DNA of 64,000 nucleotides from Pycnopodia helianthoides (lineage: Eukaryota; Echinodermata; Asteroidea; Forcipulatida; Asteriidae). Under the pieces are notes generated by a model. The model had not been told where the DNA came from, searched no databases, and was given only the letters and a program-made list of their open reading frames with translations. The position numbers were made by a program, and so were the translations under genes. Below, in pieces: positions 1-16,009 of this stretch (its first letter is position 1; the number at the start of each line of letters is the position of its first letter). The stretch spans positions 4,742,326-4,806,325 of the forward strand of contig CM063254.1 of the NCBI GenBank assembly GCA_032158295.1, read 5' to 3'.

Positions 1-4420
<4,420 letters not shown>

Positions 4421-6303
4421 CACCTCACCCCTCTTCCATGATGGCTTCCAAACCATCCTCTGCTACTACCCACACTTTGCGCCAGTTTGCTGGAAGTTCA
4501 ATCCGATAGCCATTTTAAACAGCCTGGTACCAGCTGAAAATTACTTTTTTTTTCATGCAGTGGTCAGATAACTGCAGACTTACATAAATCAGGCCAGAAC
4601 TGTCTTGGAGGCAAATGGTTGGTGTTTTGAGAAAAAGTCCATCGGAAAAAAAGGTTCCTTCTGGGAACTTTCCTTACCAAAGAAAAAATATATCGTCGGA
4701 CAAAATTGTATTCAATGCGCATGTGGGAGACACAAGAGCAGATTAACGGATCTTGCGACTGGATTGTGAGGGCCACACACAAGACCCATGGAAGAAAAAA
4801 CTCAACCTGTGTTTTCCAAGCTTTGTGAGGTTTTGGAGCAGTCAGTTTCTTGGGTGACCCCCCCAAAATGCTCTTAACATCACGTCTCGCTGTGATATGC
4901 AACGTGAATTTGCAGGTTACCAGTTGGAGCAGGTTACCGGTTGGAGCAGGTTACCAGTTGGAGCAGGTTCAGACTGAGCTAACATAAGGATGTATGTATG
5001 TAATGCTTTAGATGTGCAAATTAAGTTTTAATTATCTTAACAGGTAAAATGTTAAACCACTACTAGCCAAACTCTTTTTTTTAATAAAAACAAAATTCGG
5101 ACAAATTTTGACACGGTGGATGCATTAATTGTGACATCATTTGAAGACAACGCCATTACATTTGAGTAGGGTGTACCAGTGTCACAAAATGTTTCATTAA
5201 AATAATAATCGTACCAAGTTAACACAATTTTGCAGACAAGCTGGTGGCTGTAAGGTTTTGAAAAAAAAAAAAAAAAGCATTTTTAAAAATTAATTGGATG
5301 CCCGGCCAAGAAGAGTGTGTGCGATGTTTATTAACGTTATCATCCTAACCGTATTGTGCAATTTGGTGCTATTTGTAATTTATGAGCGTATCTGTCAAAT
5401 GCAACGAGGCATGTAATTATTAAGGGCTTATTCATAGTTATTTAATGTATGCCCAGTCTACTTTTAAAATGGTTTGTCATCATTTACTCCTGGTAATGAA
5501 ATTCATCTTCAGGCAAACTTGAATCCTCTATTCTGATTAGTCAATCCATTGCTACGAGAGTGTGATATACATGTACCTATACTCCACTGCCCATACCACA
5601 CCATGCTCTTGAATGCACTGTACTAACTCTGCGTACTGCCATGTTTAAAGCTATGTGTCAAGTTCGTTGGAAGATAAAATTTGTTATCACTCGAGGAATG
5701 CAATACCGCTCAAGGAATAGGAGATAATGTAGAGCATTTGCATCTCATATCCAACTCTGCCTTTTGCCTCGTTGGATATGTGAAGTAAATTAATTGTCCG
5801 TATTTCACTCACGCTTGTGTGATAACTTTTAAACGGGCTTATTGCGGACAGTTAATTTGCGATTGATTTAAATATTTCCCTTTTTTGAAAATTAGTTTTT
5901 GAGGGAAAAATCTGAAAATATTTTGTTCGTAAAAGGTTTTTGCTGGGCTCACCAACTTACTGGCACCTCCATAGAGACTTGCTTTATTGGAGAAAAGGTA
6001 TAAGGCAAATGCCAATACCCATTTGGGTTGGGGGTGTCTACCTGTTGAAACCGAAGAACTTCAACAAAAGGGATCCAAGTGTAGTTACAGAGAGAGAGGC
6101 AACCCGGCTTTGCTTTTGTTTGATACCAATGGGGATGTCGTCAAAAAAATAAGTCCTAAACAATGGGAGAAACAAAAAAGTCCTTGATTTTGTAGGGTCG
6201 ACCAACATGTGTGTGAGTGTATGGGGGGATGGGGGGGGGCAGTAAGGGGGTCATAGATCTTGCAGAGAACCAGCCGTGCATTAATGTCTTCCACTACCAA
6301 AGG
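4421..6303. other. Tankyrase 3' UTR and start of intergenic region
   Basis: No coding exon is visible. A candidate poly(A) signal AATAAA lies at 5083-5088, about 660 bases after the stop. A 20-bp unit (GGAGCAGGTTACCAGTT) is repeated three times at about 4913-4968. A poly-A run lies near 5260. The true end of the transcript cannot be fixed from sequence alone. Confidence 0.55.
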
Positions 6304-6688
6304 TTAAAGGAACATTACAGAATTGGTCATTGTAAAATATACTTTTGATCACAGATTTACATAAAAGTTACACGGTCTAATGATGATGATAGTAGAAAAC
6401 ATCCCTTGAAATATTTCTGTCTGAAATGCCATATTTGATGAGAAATGAATAAGCTAATTTTCCGATTGGAGTTTATTGCTCAGTGAGCGTTTTATTCATT
6501 TTGTTGAACCTATATGATTTCATGCAAACGTGTAATCGGTTTTTCACTATTTTCTCGTGACCCAGATGGCCGATCGATCTCAAACTTCTACAGGTTTGTC
6601 AGTTTATGTATATGGTGGATTACATAAAGTGCTTACACTGCCAGCAACTGTTTTGTTAGCAAAAACCAATTCTGTAATGTTCCTTTAA
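6304..6688 (+). mobile_element. MITE family 1, copy 1 (385 bp)
   Basis: Terminal inverted repeats TTAAAGGAACATTACAGAAT and its reverse complement at the end. Near-identical copies lie at 14970, 33003 and 35520. No coding capacity is visible. Confidence 0.92.
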
Positions 6689-7770
6689 GATCGTTTGATT
6701 GTCGAGCTTCTGACCCTGAGGTAAATATTCCTATGAAATGGTATACCTCGCCACTCACTCATTACCTGACTGATTTGTACACACCCCTCAAGCTGAGCAG
6801 ATTGAGCTCCGTAGACTCATGTAGCAAAACAAACGGGGCTACGCGGTCAAGAACTTTGATGATTAAAGCAAAAGTATACAATGAACAAAAACATTTTATG
6901 ATAGTTTCAACAAACTGACCGATTTAACAGCCTTTTCATTTAATACATGTAGCTCTTTTAGTTTTCATTTGTGGCTTGTACCTTTTACCAAAAAGGTTTT
7001 TTTGCAATCTTTTGGGGAAAAAGGTGTTTCCTTTGAATTATGATGTTTCGGTCAGAAATCAGTGAAGTAGAATATTATTATTTTAGATTTTTAACCTGTG
7101 TACTGATGTGTGATCAGCACTGTAGACCCAGCCGAGTGTACAGCACTTTTCACAGATCAGTGTTAGGGTAAAAAAGTAAGGAATAATATCATTCTTTACC
7201 TTGTTATAACTATTACATGATTTGAGCAGACCCCTCACTTAGGCCACCATCTCTGAGGCGAAACAGTGGTAACGTGCACATAAATGCGACACGCGTAACT
7301 CTACAGCCAATGAGAGTCTCCCTTTGTCCTCGGTGGGGGCGCTGTTTTACCTTGCACAGGCCACCATCATTGAGCCCAAAGCAAGTTTTATTCAGCAGTA
7401 TAATGCAGATAGCAATAAGTACATCATTATTAACATCATTAACCAACCAGCAGCAAACCCTAATCCTAAACGCTCCCAGTTCCGAATTTCAGAGTAGTTG
7501 CAATATTAACAAATCAAAATTAATTAAATGAGAATCAGAATTTCTGATCATGCAGTACGGTTTTTCTTTCCAATAATGTTTTTGTTTTTAATTATGTAAA
7601 TTATTAATTGTATGATATGATAAAGATAGACTTAATTTATTGATTGGAAAAATGCACACTGTACATATTGAGAGGGAATGTAAGTGATAGATAGAGCATG
7701 TCATTGGCTAGTAAACAGAAAAATAACGCTGGAAATAATATGTGACTGCCCCAAAATGTAAGTAAGTTGC
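6689..7770. other. Intergenic, no gene seen
   Basis: A segment at about 7205-7395 with AGCCAATGAGAGTCTCC and CCTCGGTGGGGGCGCTGTTT resembles 21790-21950 and, weakly, 3580-3660, so it is probably a dispersed repeat. Nothing else is recognised. Confidence 0.5.
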
Positions 7771-7972
7771 TGGGCCCAGTTTTATAAAAAACTGGAAGCA
7801 CAAAATCTTGCCAAGCACAAAAAAATATTACTTAGCAGAAACAGGTCACCAGCCAAAATGCCATAAAGTTTACAATGCTACGACTGGTGTCCCACTCAGT
7901 TTTTGCTTCGCTATTTTTCTTTTTGCTAAGCTCTGTTTTCTGCTGAACAACTTTTTATGAAGTTGGGCCCTG
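7771..7972. mobile_element. GGGCCC-ended fold-back MITE, diverged
   Basis: Begins GGGCCCAGTTTTATAAAAAA and ends CTTTTTATGAAGTTGGGCCC. The interior has the GCTAAGCA-type motifs seen in copies at 28438, 56147 and 63538. Confidence 0.8.
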
Positions 7973-8093
7973 GACAGGTTTAGAAAAGTACCCATGTGTT
8001 TAAAGATGCATGTTTTTGTGTGTATCTTTTTTGCCCCAGCAATTTTATTTTGTACGTCTTTTACAGACACCTGAAAAGGTGTTATACATGTGA

Positions 8094-8383
8094 CCGTGGC
8101 CCACTTTGATAAAGCCTGTAAGCAGACGCTTTGTATTTATGGAGTAACCCTTAGCACGGTTTCTGTTTCATAAATACTGCTAAGCATAAAGTAAAGCCAA
8201 AAGGCCCCCTAGCTTGCCAGTTTCCTTCGAAGCAGATGAGTGGCGCAACAATGCAGAACCATTTGTGAACGCGCTGTCAAATCTTCTCCATTGTTCATGA
8301 AACATGATTTTGCTCATGCATGTAAATCTGCTAAGCACGCAAAATTGCTTACTGGTAAACGGCTTTATGAAATTGGGCCCTGT
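8094..8383. mobile_element. GGGCCC-ended MITE, diverged second copy
   Basis: Ends GGCTTTATGAAATTGGGCCC. The left end is degenerate (GGCCCACTTTGATAAAGCC). Interior motifs CTGCTAAGCA and GCTAAGCACGC match the family. Confidence 0.7.
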
Positions 8384-9838
8384 CCCCACAAAATGAGCGT
8401 AAAGTCACAATTTTATTATTAGTAGGTGGTGTGGACTTATTAAAAAGTAAAACTTTAAACACGAGAAGATATTTTCTCAAGCTTCAGCATACATCTGTAT
8501 TACCCAAAGTGTTTGGTACTGTGGAAAGCTCTTTTCCTATACTGAATAAGCCATTTGCAAGTTCAATTTGACTAATGTTAAAATGACTTGTTTAGTCAGA
8601 AGTGATAGCTTAAAATTTGAATACCTCGGACTATAGAGACGTTTTATTTGTCACATGGCTCGGGGGCAAGCTTTTGGCGAACACCCAAACACAATTCGGA
8701 ATGGAAGTGTACTGCAGAATGGTACGACGTTTGCCCATTTGGAGGTTGCTATATAAAAGCTTGCCTCAAACCATTTGACGACGAAGGAACACTGTTTTTT
8801 AGTCAAGTCATTGTTCCATCAAATCTAGCTTGAAAACGGGTTGTTGAGAAAGGCCACCGTTAAGTTTTTCAAAATAAAAACTTCATGCTCATTTTGTTAT
8901 GACCGGTCACATATAGTATTGGTAATGACAAGAACAAAAACTGTATACAATAAAATTTTTCTGTAAAAACTTTTGTTTGAGAAACTATGATGCAAGAAAC
9001 GTTCCCAATACTCAATTTGTGACCTAAGATTTGCCAAATTAAAAGAAACACAATTGAACTTCCACCAAGTCCCAGAGAAGATCATGCAGACTGTTTTCAC
9101 TGGCGTCACACAAGGCTACTGTCTGCCCATGGTCAGCCCATTTTAGAGTCAAAATACATGTAAAGATATGGTGCCCGTCTAACCTAGCGTATGTCGCCTA
9201 AAATATGCACCTAGCGTATGTTGCCTAAAATATGCACCGCACAGTAACACATGGGGAATAAGATTCCCAAATGGCGCAACCAAGCTTATATCATGTTTGA
9301 TGATAACAGGTAAACTGGGTCAGTACAACCTCTTCTCAAAAAATGGTACCCCCACCCCATAGTGATGCCCTTTTCACACAGGTTTTTTGTGTTGTATTTT
9401 TATTTAAGACTACAGGATGGGAAGGAACAAGCTGTACACTGCTTTAGAATTTGTTAATTCACCATTTTTTTGGGGGGGGGGGTAGATTACATTTCCTGAA
9501 AACTACAACTAGTGCAAATTTAACAGTTTTACTTTCAATCAAATCATGGAATTCACATAACTGTTTTATCTTTAAACTCGTCAAATCGTGTAACCACCAT
9601 ATCGATGTGTTTGGTTGTTTCTGTTTACTTTAAATGTTATGATACTTTTGCCGGATGTAAGTGGATTGCCATTATAAATAACAACAGATCTATAGAAGTG
9701 ATTAACTGTACTTGTTTTGTTTTGTTGTGTTGTTAATGAGGGGTGTCATGGCTCTTGTTGTTTCTCTCATTTGATGTCAACGATGTAACCTTCCTTGAAA
9801 TATTATCAGATTAATTTTAGTTGGCATTCTTTGATACA
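8384..9838. other. Intergenic, no gene seen
   Basis: About 8507-8545 (GTGGAAAGCTCTTTTCCTA) recurs at about 61553. A 28-bp unit CCTAGCGTATGTTGCCTAAA is duplicated at about 9183-9240. A G run lies at 9472-9482. No coding signal is seen. Confidence 0.5.
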
Positions 9839-10396
9839 AATGCGCCGTATTTTTGACCGCGTGAGGGCGCTCTCAAAAATAATTGTAACACTTCCGGGGG
9901 TATAAGTCAAGCGATTATCGTCTGCTCAGGTAGCTGTGTACAGTTTTAACATCGGCGTTCTGTCACTTCTGTGCGCGAGAGAGTTTAGTCAGTGCTTCTA
10001 GAATCTAAGGTGGATTACTAACGGCTCCTTCAAAGAAATAAAGAGCCCTGCATCTAATCTTAAAAAATATCAGAACTGGCAGTAAAGCGTGGCTCATCCT
10101 TTCCTCTTTATATTTATAGAAACAACTGTTCCCCGCAAACAAAAACTGCTTCAAATACTTCCTTGAGACAGTTAAGGACTGGAACACATTACTACCATCA
10201 CGGAAAATAAGACCTTTAAAGGAGCCGTTATTACCTTAGATTCTAGAAGCACTGACTAAACTCTCTTGCGCACAGAAGTGACAGAACGCCGATGCTAAAC
10301 TGTACACAGGGAGCTGAGCAGACGATAAGTTATACCCTCGGAAGTGATACAATTATTTTTGAGAGCGCCCTCACGCGGTCAAAAGTACGGCGCATT
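9839..10396. mobile_element. Fold-back element with inverted arms of about 190 bp
   Basis: The left arm starts AATGCGCCGTATTTTTGACC and ends near ACGGCTCCTTC (about 10030). The right arm is its diverged reverse complement, running from AAGGAGCCGTT (about 10220) to GGTCAAAAGTACGGCGCATT. The loop of about 180 bp contains a plus-strand stretch reading NCFKYFLETVKDWNTLLP, which resembles the C-terminal tail of LINE reverse transcriptases. Confidence 0.9.
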
Positions 10397-10867
10397 AAAG
10401 GTCGTTAAAAAAAACCTAATTCTAATCTTAAGGCTAAGAAGTCTTGTCTTGTTCCCATTTGTAAACCTCATAAATGTTAAGGGGGACAACTCTTCTGGGG
10501 TTAGGGTTAGGGAAAATGCAATCATGAGGATGCTTGCTTCATTTAATAATAGCCGAAAATCAAACTTGAGAATTTGGCAACAAATTGAACAAAATCACGA
10601 ATCATTGCCCTAACCCTAATTGAGCCAAGTATTGAAATGTGATTTCATCATGATCTAAAATAATTCTGATGGCTCTTTTTCTTTACCTTGACCCAGGATA
10701 ATTACAGTAGTTGGGGTCACTTTTCACTAGGATGGGACAAAACACGAAAGTTGTACCATTAGAAAGATCTAAACCAATAATAATAATATGCAGTTCTTAT
10801 AATAAATAGCACTTTATCACACGCGAGGGCGTCACAAAGCACTAAATCTTTTTTCAACAATATCTTC
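10397..10867. other. Intergenic, with two short telomere-like motifs in inverted orientation
   Basis: GGGGTTAGGGTTAGGG lies at about 10497-10512 and CCCTAACCCTAATTG at about 10608-10622. Their flanks are also weakly inverted (AAAATGCAATCATGA against GATTCATTGCCC-like sequence). No gene is seen. Confidence 0.55.
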
Positions 10868-11116
10868 GGAGCTATGTTTTTAAATAAAACATCAATTTAT
10901 TTACATAGCACCATGGAACGGTTTACAAGGTGCAGTGGCGCAATCTGCAGCCAACCATACCAGAAAACACCTGGGAAAACCCCTTTCTCTTAGCGATAAG
11001 TGTAACGGGGTACTTTTACGCACATTACACAACACATAATGACGTATGGCTTTACGTCCCACCCGAAGCACAACGCATAATGGTTAAGTGTCTCGTTTAG
11101 GGACACAAGTGTCATC
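10868..11116 (-). mobile_element. SINE family A, truncated, minus strand
   Basis: Shares TTTACAAGGTGCAGTGGCGC, the CACATTACACAACACA segment and ACACAAGTGTCAT with the full-length minus copy at 17304. The tRNA-like head is missing. Confidence 0.8.
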
Positions 11117-11204
11117 GGGGATTTCAGGGTCTTTAAACTAATTATTTTCGCGACTTTTATAGGACATTGATCACAGGTAACCTTTCAGCTGTAAATCTAA
11201 CTAA
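11117..11204. repeat. Direct repeat, left copy (about 88 bp)
   Basis: GGGGATTTCAGGGTCTTTAA through GGACATTGATCACAGGTAAC recurs at 11620-11706 with few changes. Confidence 0.85.
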
Positions 11205-11400
11205 TCAAGATTGAGGGCGCAATTTAATTTGCGAGCACAATTTTAATTGCGCAATTTCAGTTTGCGCATTTCAGTTGCACGCGCAATTCAAATACGCAAA
11301 CCGCGCAATTAAAGTTTGCACGCGCAATTAAAAAATGCACACGCGATTCAAGTCTGCGCTCAACAGAAATACCGAACGTCAGCACCAGACAAAAAAACGA
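11205..11400. repeat. Short tandem GCGCAATT-type repeat
   Basis: Repeated GCGCAATTNAAGTTTGC-like units (GCGCAATTCAAATACGC, GCGCAATTAAAGTTTGC and others). It ends with ACGTCAGCACCAGAC, which recurs after the assembly gap at about 13740. Confidence 0.8.
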
Positions 11401-11619
11401 GCATTAAATTTGGGCCAAAAACAATTTTTTTTAAAATCTATCCTAGTGCTATGGAACCAACTTCTATTCTCTGCAAGGCCTAGTTTATTAATTTTAAATA
11501 TAAAATCTTGATCCTGTGAATTCCATTTTTGAAGCTTGGGGTGCGCCATAGCTACCATGACTTTTATAGGGATGTATTATACTAGTATTCATATTGGGTT
11601 TAATTTTGAATAATCAACG

Positions 11620-11706
11620 GGGATTTCAGGGTCTTTAAATTAATTACTTTCGCGACTTTTAGAGGACATTGATCACAGGTGACCTTTCAGGTGTAAAACT
11701 AACTAG
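11620..11706. repeat. Direct repeat, right copy
   Basis: Second copy of the 11117-11204 segment. The 400-bp interval between the copies has no coding potential. Confidence 0.85.
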
Positions 11707-12344
11707 TTATTTTTATTTTTTCCTTCAAATTGCCATTTATGCTTTCCTGACGGATGTCGGATATGTAGCCTTCAATTTTTTTTGAATTATTTAATAGTTA
11801 CCTTCTACTCCTGACGTAATAAACAACTACTCCTTAAACTTCAGTTTATAAACTTAGTAAATGTCAAGTTTGAAACAAGCTTTGCAACTATGAGAAGAAG
11901 AAGTAAATCTATAACAAAAACGAACAGGTGTTCGGCAGTTGCCCGAACACCTAAAAAAGGACAAGCTTTTAGCAATCAAACATAGGCTATACCTCAATAA
12001 TAATAAGCCATTTTTATATAGCGCATATCACCGCGAGGTCCCTATGCGCTGTAAAGGGAAATTACAAATTGCACAAATTAAACAGATATGTTTTCCACAC
12101 GGGTTTTGAATTGTTCTGATGTCTCAACCTGTTTAACAACCTCTGGACGACTGTTCCATAACTGAACTGCTGCATATTGGAAAGAGCGGGAACCTTACGA
12201 CTTGGTTTTGATAACTGGGGTAGTCAGAAGGGACTTATGTGAAGATCGCAAATTTCTAGCTGTTTTATACTTCTGAACTAAACTTTGAGATAAACAGGGG
12301 CAATGCAATAGATACACTGATAAGTCAAAACCAAAATTTTAAAC
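11707..12344. other. Intergenic; probably an old interspersed repeat at 12000-12344
   Basis: TTTTTATATAGCGCATATCA and the following sequence look like the 3' part of a dispersed element adjoining the LINE fragment. This is a weak inference from its position downstream (minus strand) of the reverse-transcriptase fragment. Confidence 0.4.
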
Positions 12345-12640
12345 CTATTCTAGCTCGTACTGGTAGCCAATGTAAGTCCTTTCGAATGGGTGTTCCCGAG
12401 TTCTGGTGACAAGTCTAGCAGCGGAATTTTGTAAACGCTGCAATCTAGCAATTTCAGTGTCGGGTTGTCCGTAAAGTAGACTTTTGCAAGTCTCTATGCG
12501 ACACATGACCAAGGAATGAACCAATTCTTCATTAGATTTCATATCCAGATAATGTCTGATGGAGCCAATTCTATATAGAGCAAATGAGGCAGCACGACAA
12601 ACATTGCTGACATGATTGTTTTGCGAAAGGTTGGCGTCAA
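12345..12640 (-). mobile_element. LINE reverse transcriptase, C-terminal fragment
   Basis: The minus-strand reading includes FLDANLSQNNHVSNVCRAAS, IGSIRHYLDMKSNEELVHSL, RIETCKSLLYGQPDTEIARL and QRLQNSAARLVTRTREH. This is the typical region after the catalytic core in CR1/L2/jockey-like non-LTR retrotransposon reverse transcriptases. The YADD core and endonuclease are absent, so it is a dead, 5'-truncated fragment. The open frame continues to 12680 without family resemblance. Confidence 0.88.
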
Positions 12641-12680
12641 GAAATAAAGACAAGGGAAAAAAGAAGTCACATAAAGACAA

Positions 12681-13508
12681 AGAAAATAATTAATTTTGTT
12701 TTGTTTGTTTTAATATAAAATCATTAGACATAGCTAGACTAAAATGAATAAAAGTTGAACAGCGGCTGTCAAGGAAATGCAAGTATAAAACGGTGTCATC
12801 AAAATATTTTAATTTTTTGTACAAAAACAACAACGGCACCTAGTATACTCCCGTTTCAAAACACCACATGTCAAAGTCAGTGGTTCAGATTGGACTTAGT
12901 TGACATTGACAAAATGTTGTCTATTGCCAAGATTCGATTTAAACCAGTCCAGAACCAATGCTCGTGGCCTTAAAGAGGGAGCAAAATGGCCCCCCAAAAT
13001 CCACTATTTTAAACTTTACAATTTTTATTAGTACAAATAACCAAATGAAATGGTGTCATGCGTAGGGGGCAGCAGAAAATAAAACAAAAGCTGTCCTGAA
13101 CACTTTCCGAGAGGCTTTCAAGATGACATAGCTTGACGTGTGGGACAACTTAAGGACTGTTTAAGTCACCGCGTTGTGTTGTGTAATACAATAACATACC
13201 ATGGGAGTGAAGGTCCTCACAACCGACTCTCAGTCAGAGTCGCATTTCACGAAACAACAATTAGTTTTCCTAACTTTCATGTGAAATTTGCTATACAAAA
13301 AATTACATTTAGTGAATGAAATCCTTTATTGCTGCATTTTAAAACCTAAAATACAGCTTGTCAAACTTCGTGGGCGGTTGCGGCCGGGTACTTGTTGTTT
13401 AGCTGTCTTACACATCCAGCTACACCTTATTTTTAGCAACATGTTTGCTACCACCATCAGTTACATGCGCTTATGCTTCTGGGCGACTTTTCTGCCGAGT
13501 GTTTTTTT
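12681..13508. other. Intergenic, no gene seen
   Basis: AT-rich, no exon-like or repeat signal that I can support, running up to the assembly gap. Confidence 0.5.
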
Positions 13509-13608
13509 NNNNNNNNNNNNNNNNNNNNNNNNNNNNNNNNNNNNNNNNNNNNNNNNNNNNNNNNNNNNNNNNNNNNNNNNNNNNNNNNNNNNNNNNNNNN
13601 NNNNNNNN
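13509..13608. other. Assembly gap, exactly 100 N
   Basis: A run of 100 N, probably a conventional placeholder of unknown true length. Confidence 0.98.
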
Positions 13609-14969
13609 TGTTTCAGTCAAAGGGCTACAAATCTAGCCTCCGAAAGCAACATGTGGCCTTTCCTCTGTACAAATCAAGTTTGCGCGCGCAAATCAAGTTT
13701 GTGCGAGGATTGAAGTTTGCGCCCAACAGATTTACCAAACGCCAGCACCAGACTGAGAAAAAAAAACATGAGCCTTAAATTTGGGCTCAATACATGACAT
13801 AATTTAACCTCATTTCACCTTGAGACACAGAACAAAATGAAAATGGATCCAATATTTTGAAGTTCACACCACACTGGTTTTATAACACACAATCTTTAAT
13901 GAACTGGCAAACAAATAATTCGATAAAAATAACATATCTCATCAGCTGCGAATAAACACATAAATTTGAGATTTTATTATATTTTGTCCCAAACAAGATC
14001 GTCAAATTCTTTCTTAACGCGTAACATTCATATAAAAAATATACTAAGGTCAGAAATTCATGTGTTGTTTTATGCGTTAAACATAATGAGTTGTTCGGGA
14101 CTCTATCTATGAGGAAATGAGTGCATCACAAAAACTGAATTTGACCGTGAAGCCCCCCTCTTTAAGGTAAAATCTCAATCAAAAAATGTAATCAGAATTT
14201 GGTACATCTAGACATCCTTCTGTATATAAAATAGCAAACTCTTGCTTTAACACAAAAACGCCTGAAATATAGTATTATCTAATGCCCGCACTATGGAAAA
14301 TAATTTAAACTTTTATGGCTTTGTAAATACTTAAACTCTTTCACACGAAATTAATGCCCGCACTATGGCAAATAAAGTAAATTTGTATGGCTTCGAAAGT
14401 ATTGTTTACACTCTTTAACATGAAATGAGCTTTGTTAGTGTTTCATTAAAAAGTACCTTCTGAAGGCTCGTTATAATTAAATGTACATCTACAAAATAAG
14501 GACTAATGTAAAACTTGGAGGCTTGGTATATTGGAGATACACATAGGTAGTAGGTCGTATTCTAGGAAGGGTAACATGGTGTTACCACAAACCTCTCTTA
14601 GGGAAGGTTCAGAAAAAAAATTTGAGTATTTACTTTGGAGTAAAACTATTAAGAAAAAAGCAAATGCTTGAATTTGTATGATTGAAAGTGAAGTTTTACT
14701 GTTCAAGATTTGCTATTTGAAATGGTTGTAAATGCTATACACACTTGTGGTTCGTTACACAGCCAAATAGTTTATAACAATGGGCAATCCACTGTGTGTT
14801 CGTTCACTCAGTACAGACACACATACATACAGAGCAAACTGTAAGTTAAAAGGGTGCGGTTTAATCAAATCTCATCCATACGCGCTGCAGTAGTGATTCT
14901 GACCCTGAAAATCTGCAAGATGCAGAATGCTTATCTGCACCTGCAGATTGCAAGCAGCGTATTTTTTTG
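13609..14969. other. Intergenic; repeat remnants
   Basis: 13660-13790 contains TTGCGCGCGCAAATCAAGTT and CGCCAGCACCAGACTGAG, related to 11205-11410. A unit of about 72 bp starting AATGCCCGCACTATGG is duplicated at about 14281-14425. No gene is recognised. Confidence 0.5.
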
Positions 14970-15353
14970 TTAAAGGATCATTACAGAATTGGTAATTGTA
15001 AAATATACTTTTGATCACAGATTTACATAAAACTTACACGATCTAATGATGATGATAGTAAAAAACATCCCTTGAAATATTTCTGTCTGAAATGCCATAT
15101 TTGATGAGAAATGAATAAACTAATTTTCCGATTGGAGTTTATCGCTCAGTGAGCGTTTTATTCGTTTGTTGAATCTATATGATTTCATGCAAATGTGTAA
15201 TCGGGTTTTCACTATTTTCTCGTGACCCAGATGGCCGATCGATCTCAAACTTCTACAGGTTTGTCAGTTTATGTATATGGTGGATTACATAAAGTGAGTA
15301 CACTGCCAGCAACTGTTTTATTAGCAAAAACCAATTCTGTAATGTTCCTTTAA
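14970..15353 (+). mobile_element. MITE family 1, copy 2
   Basis: 384 bp, same orientation as the 6304 copy, with TTAAAGGATCATTACAGAAT and AATTCTGTAATGTTCCTTTA ends. Confidence 0.92.
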
Positions 15354-16009
15354 ACTTGTAAAATGCTACAATGAAGAAGTGTTGGCTTTGAAAAGAACCG
15401 GTCAGTTTGTTCTCAAAGTTTCCACTAGTCTGCTCTAGTTGTCATCAGGAGACCTATATAACTATGTAAATGCTGAACAGAAAATGTATTCTTAACACTA
15501 CAATTAATCACAAGTTGAACATCACTGCAAAGAGAAAATCTCACTATTTTATGAGAACTTTAAGGTACATTATAAAAAATGTCAATCATACAAAAACCAA
15601 AAACAAAATAGAAATAACAATTTCTGATTGGCACGACTATGACAACATATACTGTACACTCACTCAGTATAAGTTTTGCCCTCTACTAATGTATGATTAA
15701 AAAGCACTTTATAATCATTGTTTTCTGTTGAAACTGAAAATCCAGAAGTACCTGGGACGGGATTCGAACCTTCTGCTTCAACACTGAACTTGCTTGATGC
15801 TTGCCACTACATTTCTTTATTGTGTCTGGCTGGGTTTAGTTTTTCTTAATGTTCTAAAATTCATCTTTTTAAATGTTGTGCTTTTAACTGTATTGTTTCT
15901 TTTTATGCTGTTCGTTTGCTAATTTTTAAGGTTTTCTCTTTCTTGTTCCGTAATGTTTACATGTGCAGTGCTTTCAGGTGGCTCATGCTGAGTAAGGCGT
16001 TTTAAAATA
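15354..16009. other. Intergenic, no gene seen
   Basis: A short GGGACGGGATTCGAACC-like tRNA B-box motif near 15755 suggests a SINE remnant. The rest is AT-rich and unrecognised. Confidence 0.45.

Noticed and set aside
10497..10622. Interstitial telomere from chromosome fusion
   Set aside because: Only two repeats on each side, too short to support a fusion.
11117..11706. Short LTR retrotransposon
   Set aside because: The direct repeats lack TG..CA ends, and there is no primer-binding site or polypurine tract.
12345..12680. Host gene encoding the QRLQNSAARLVTR protein
   Set aside because: The sequence is a typical LINE reverse-transcriptase tail without its catalytic core or splice context.
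13288..13778. Overlapping frames running through the N gap
   Set aside because: They exist only because unknown bases were read through; no similarity on either side.
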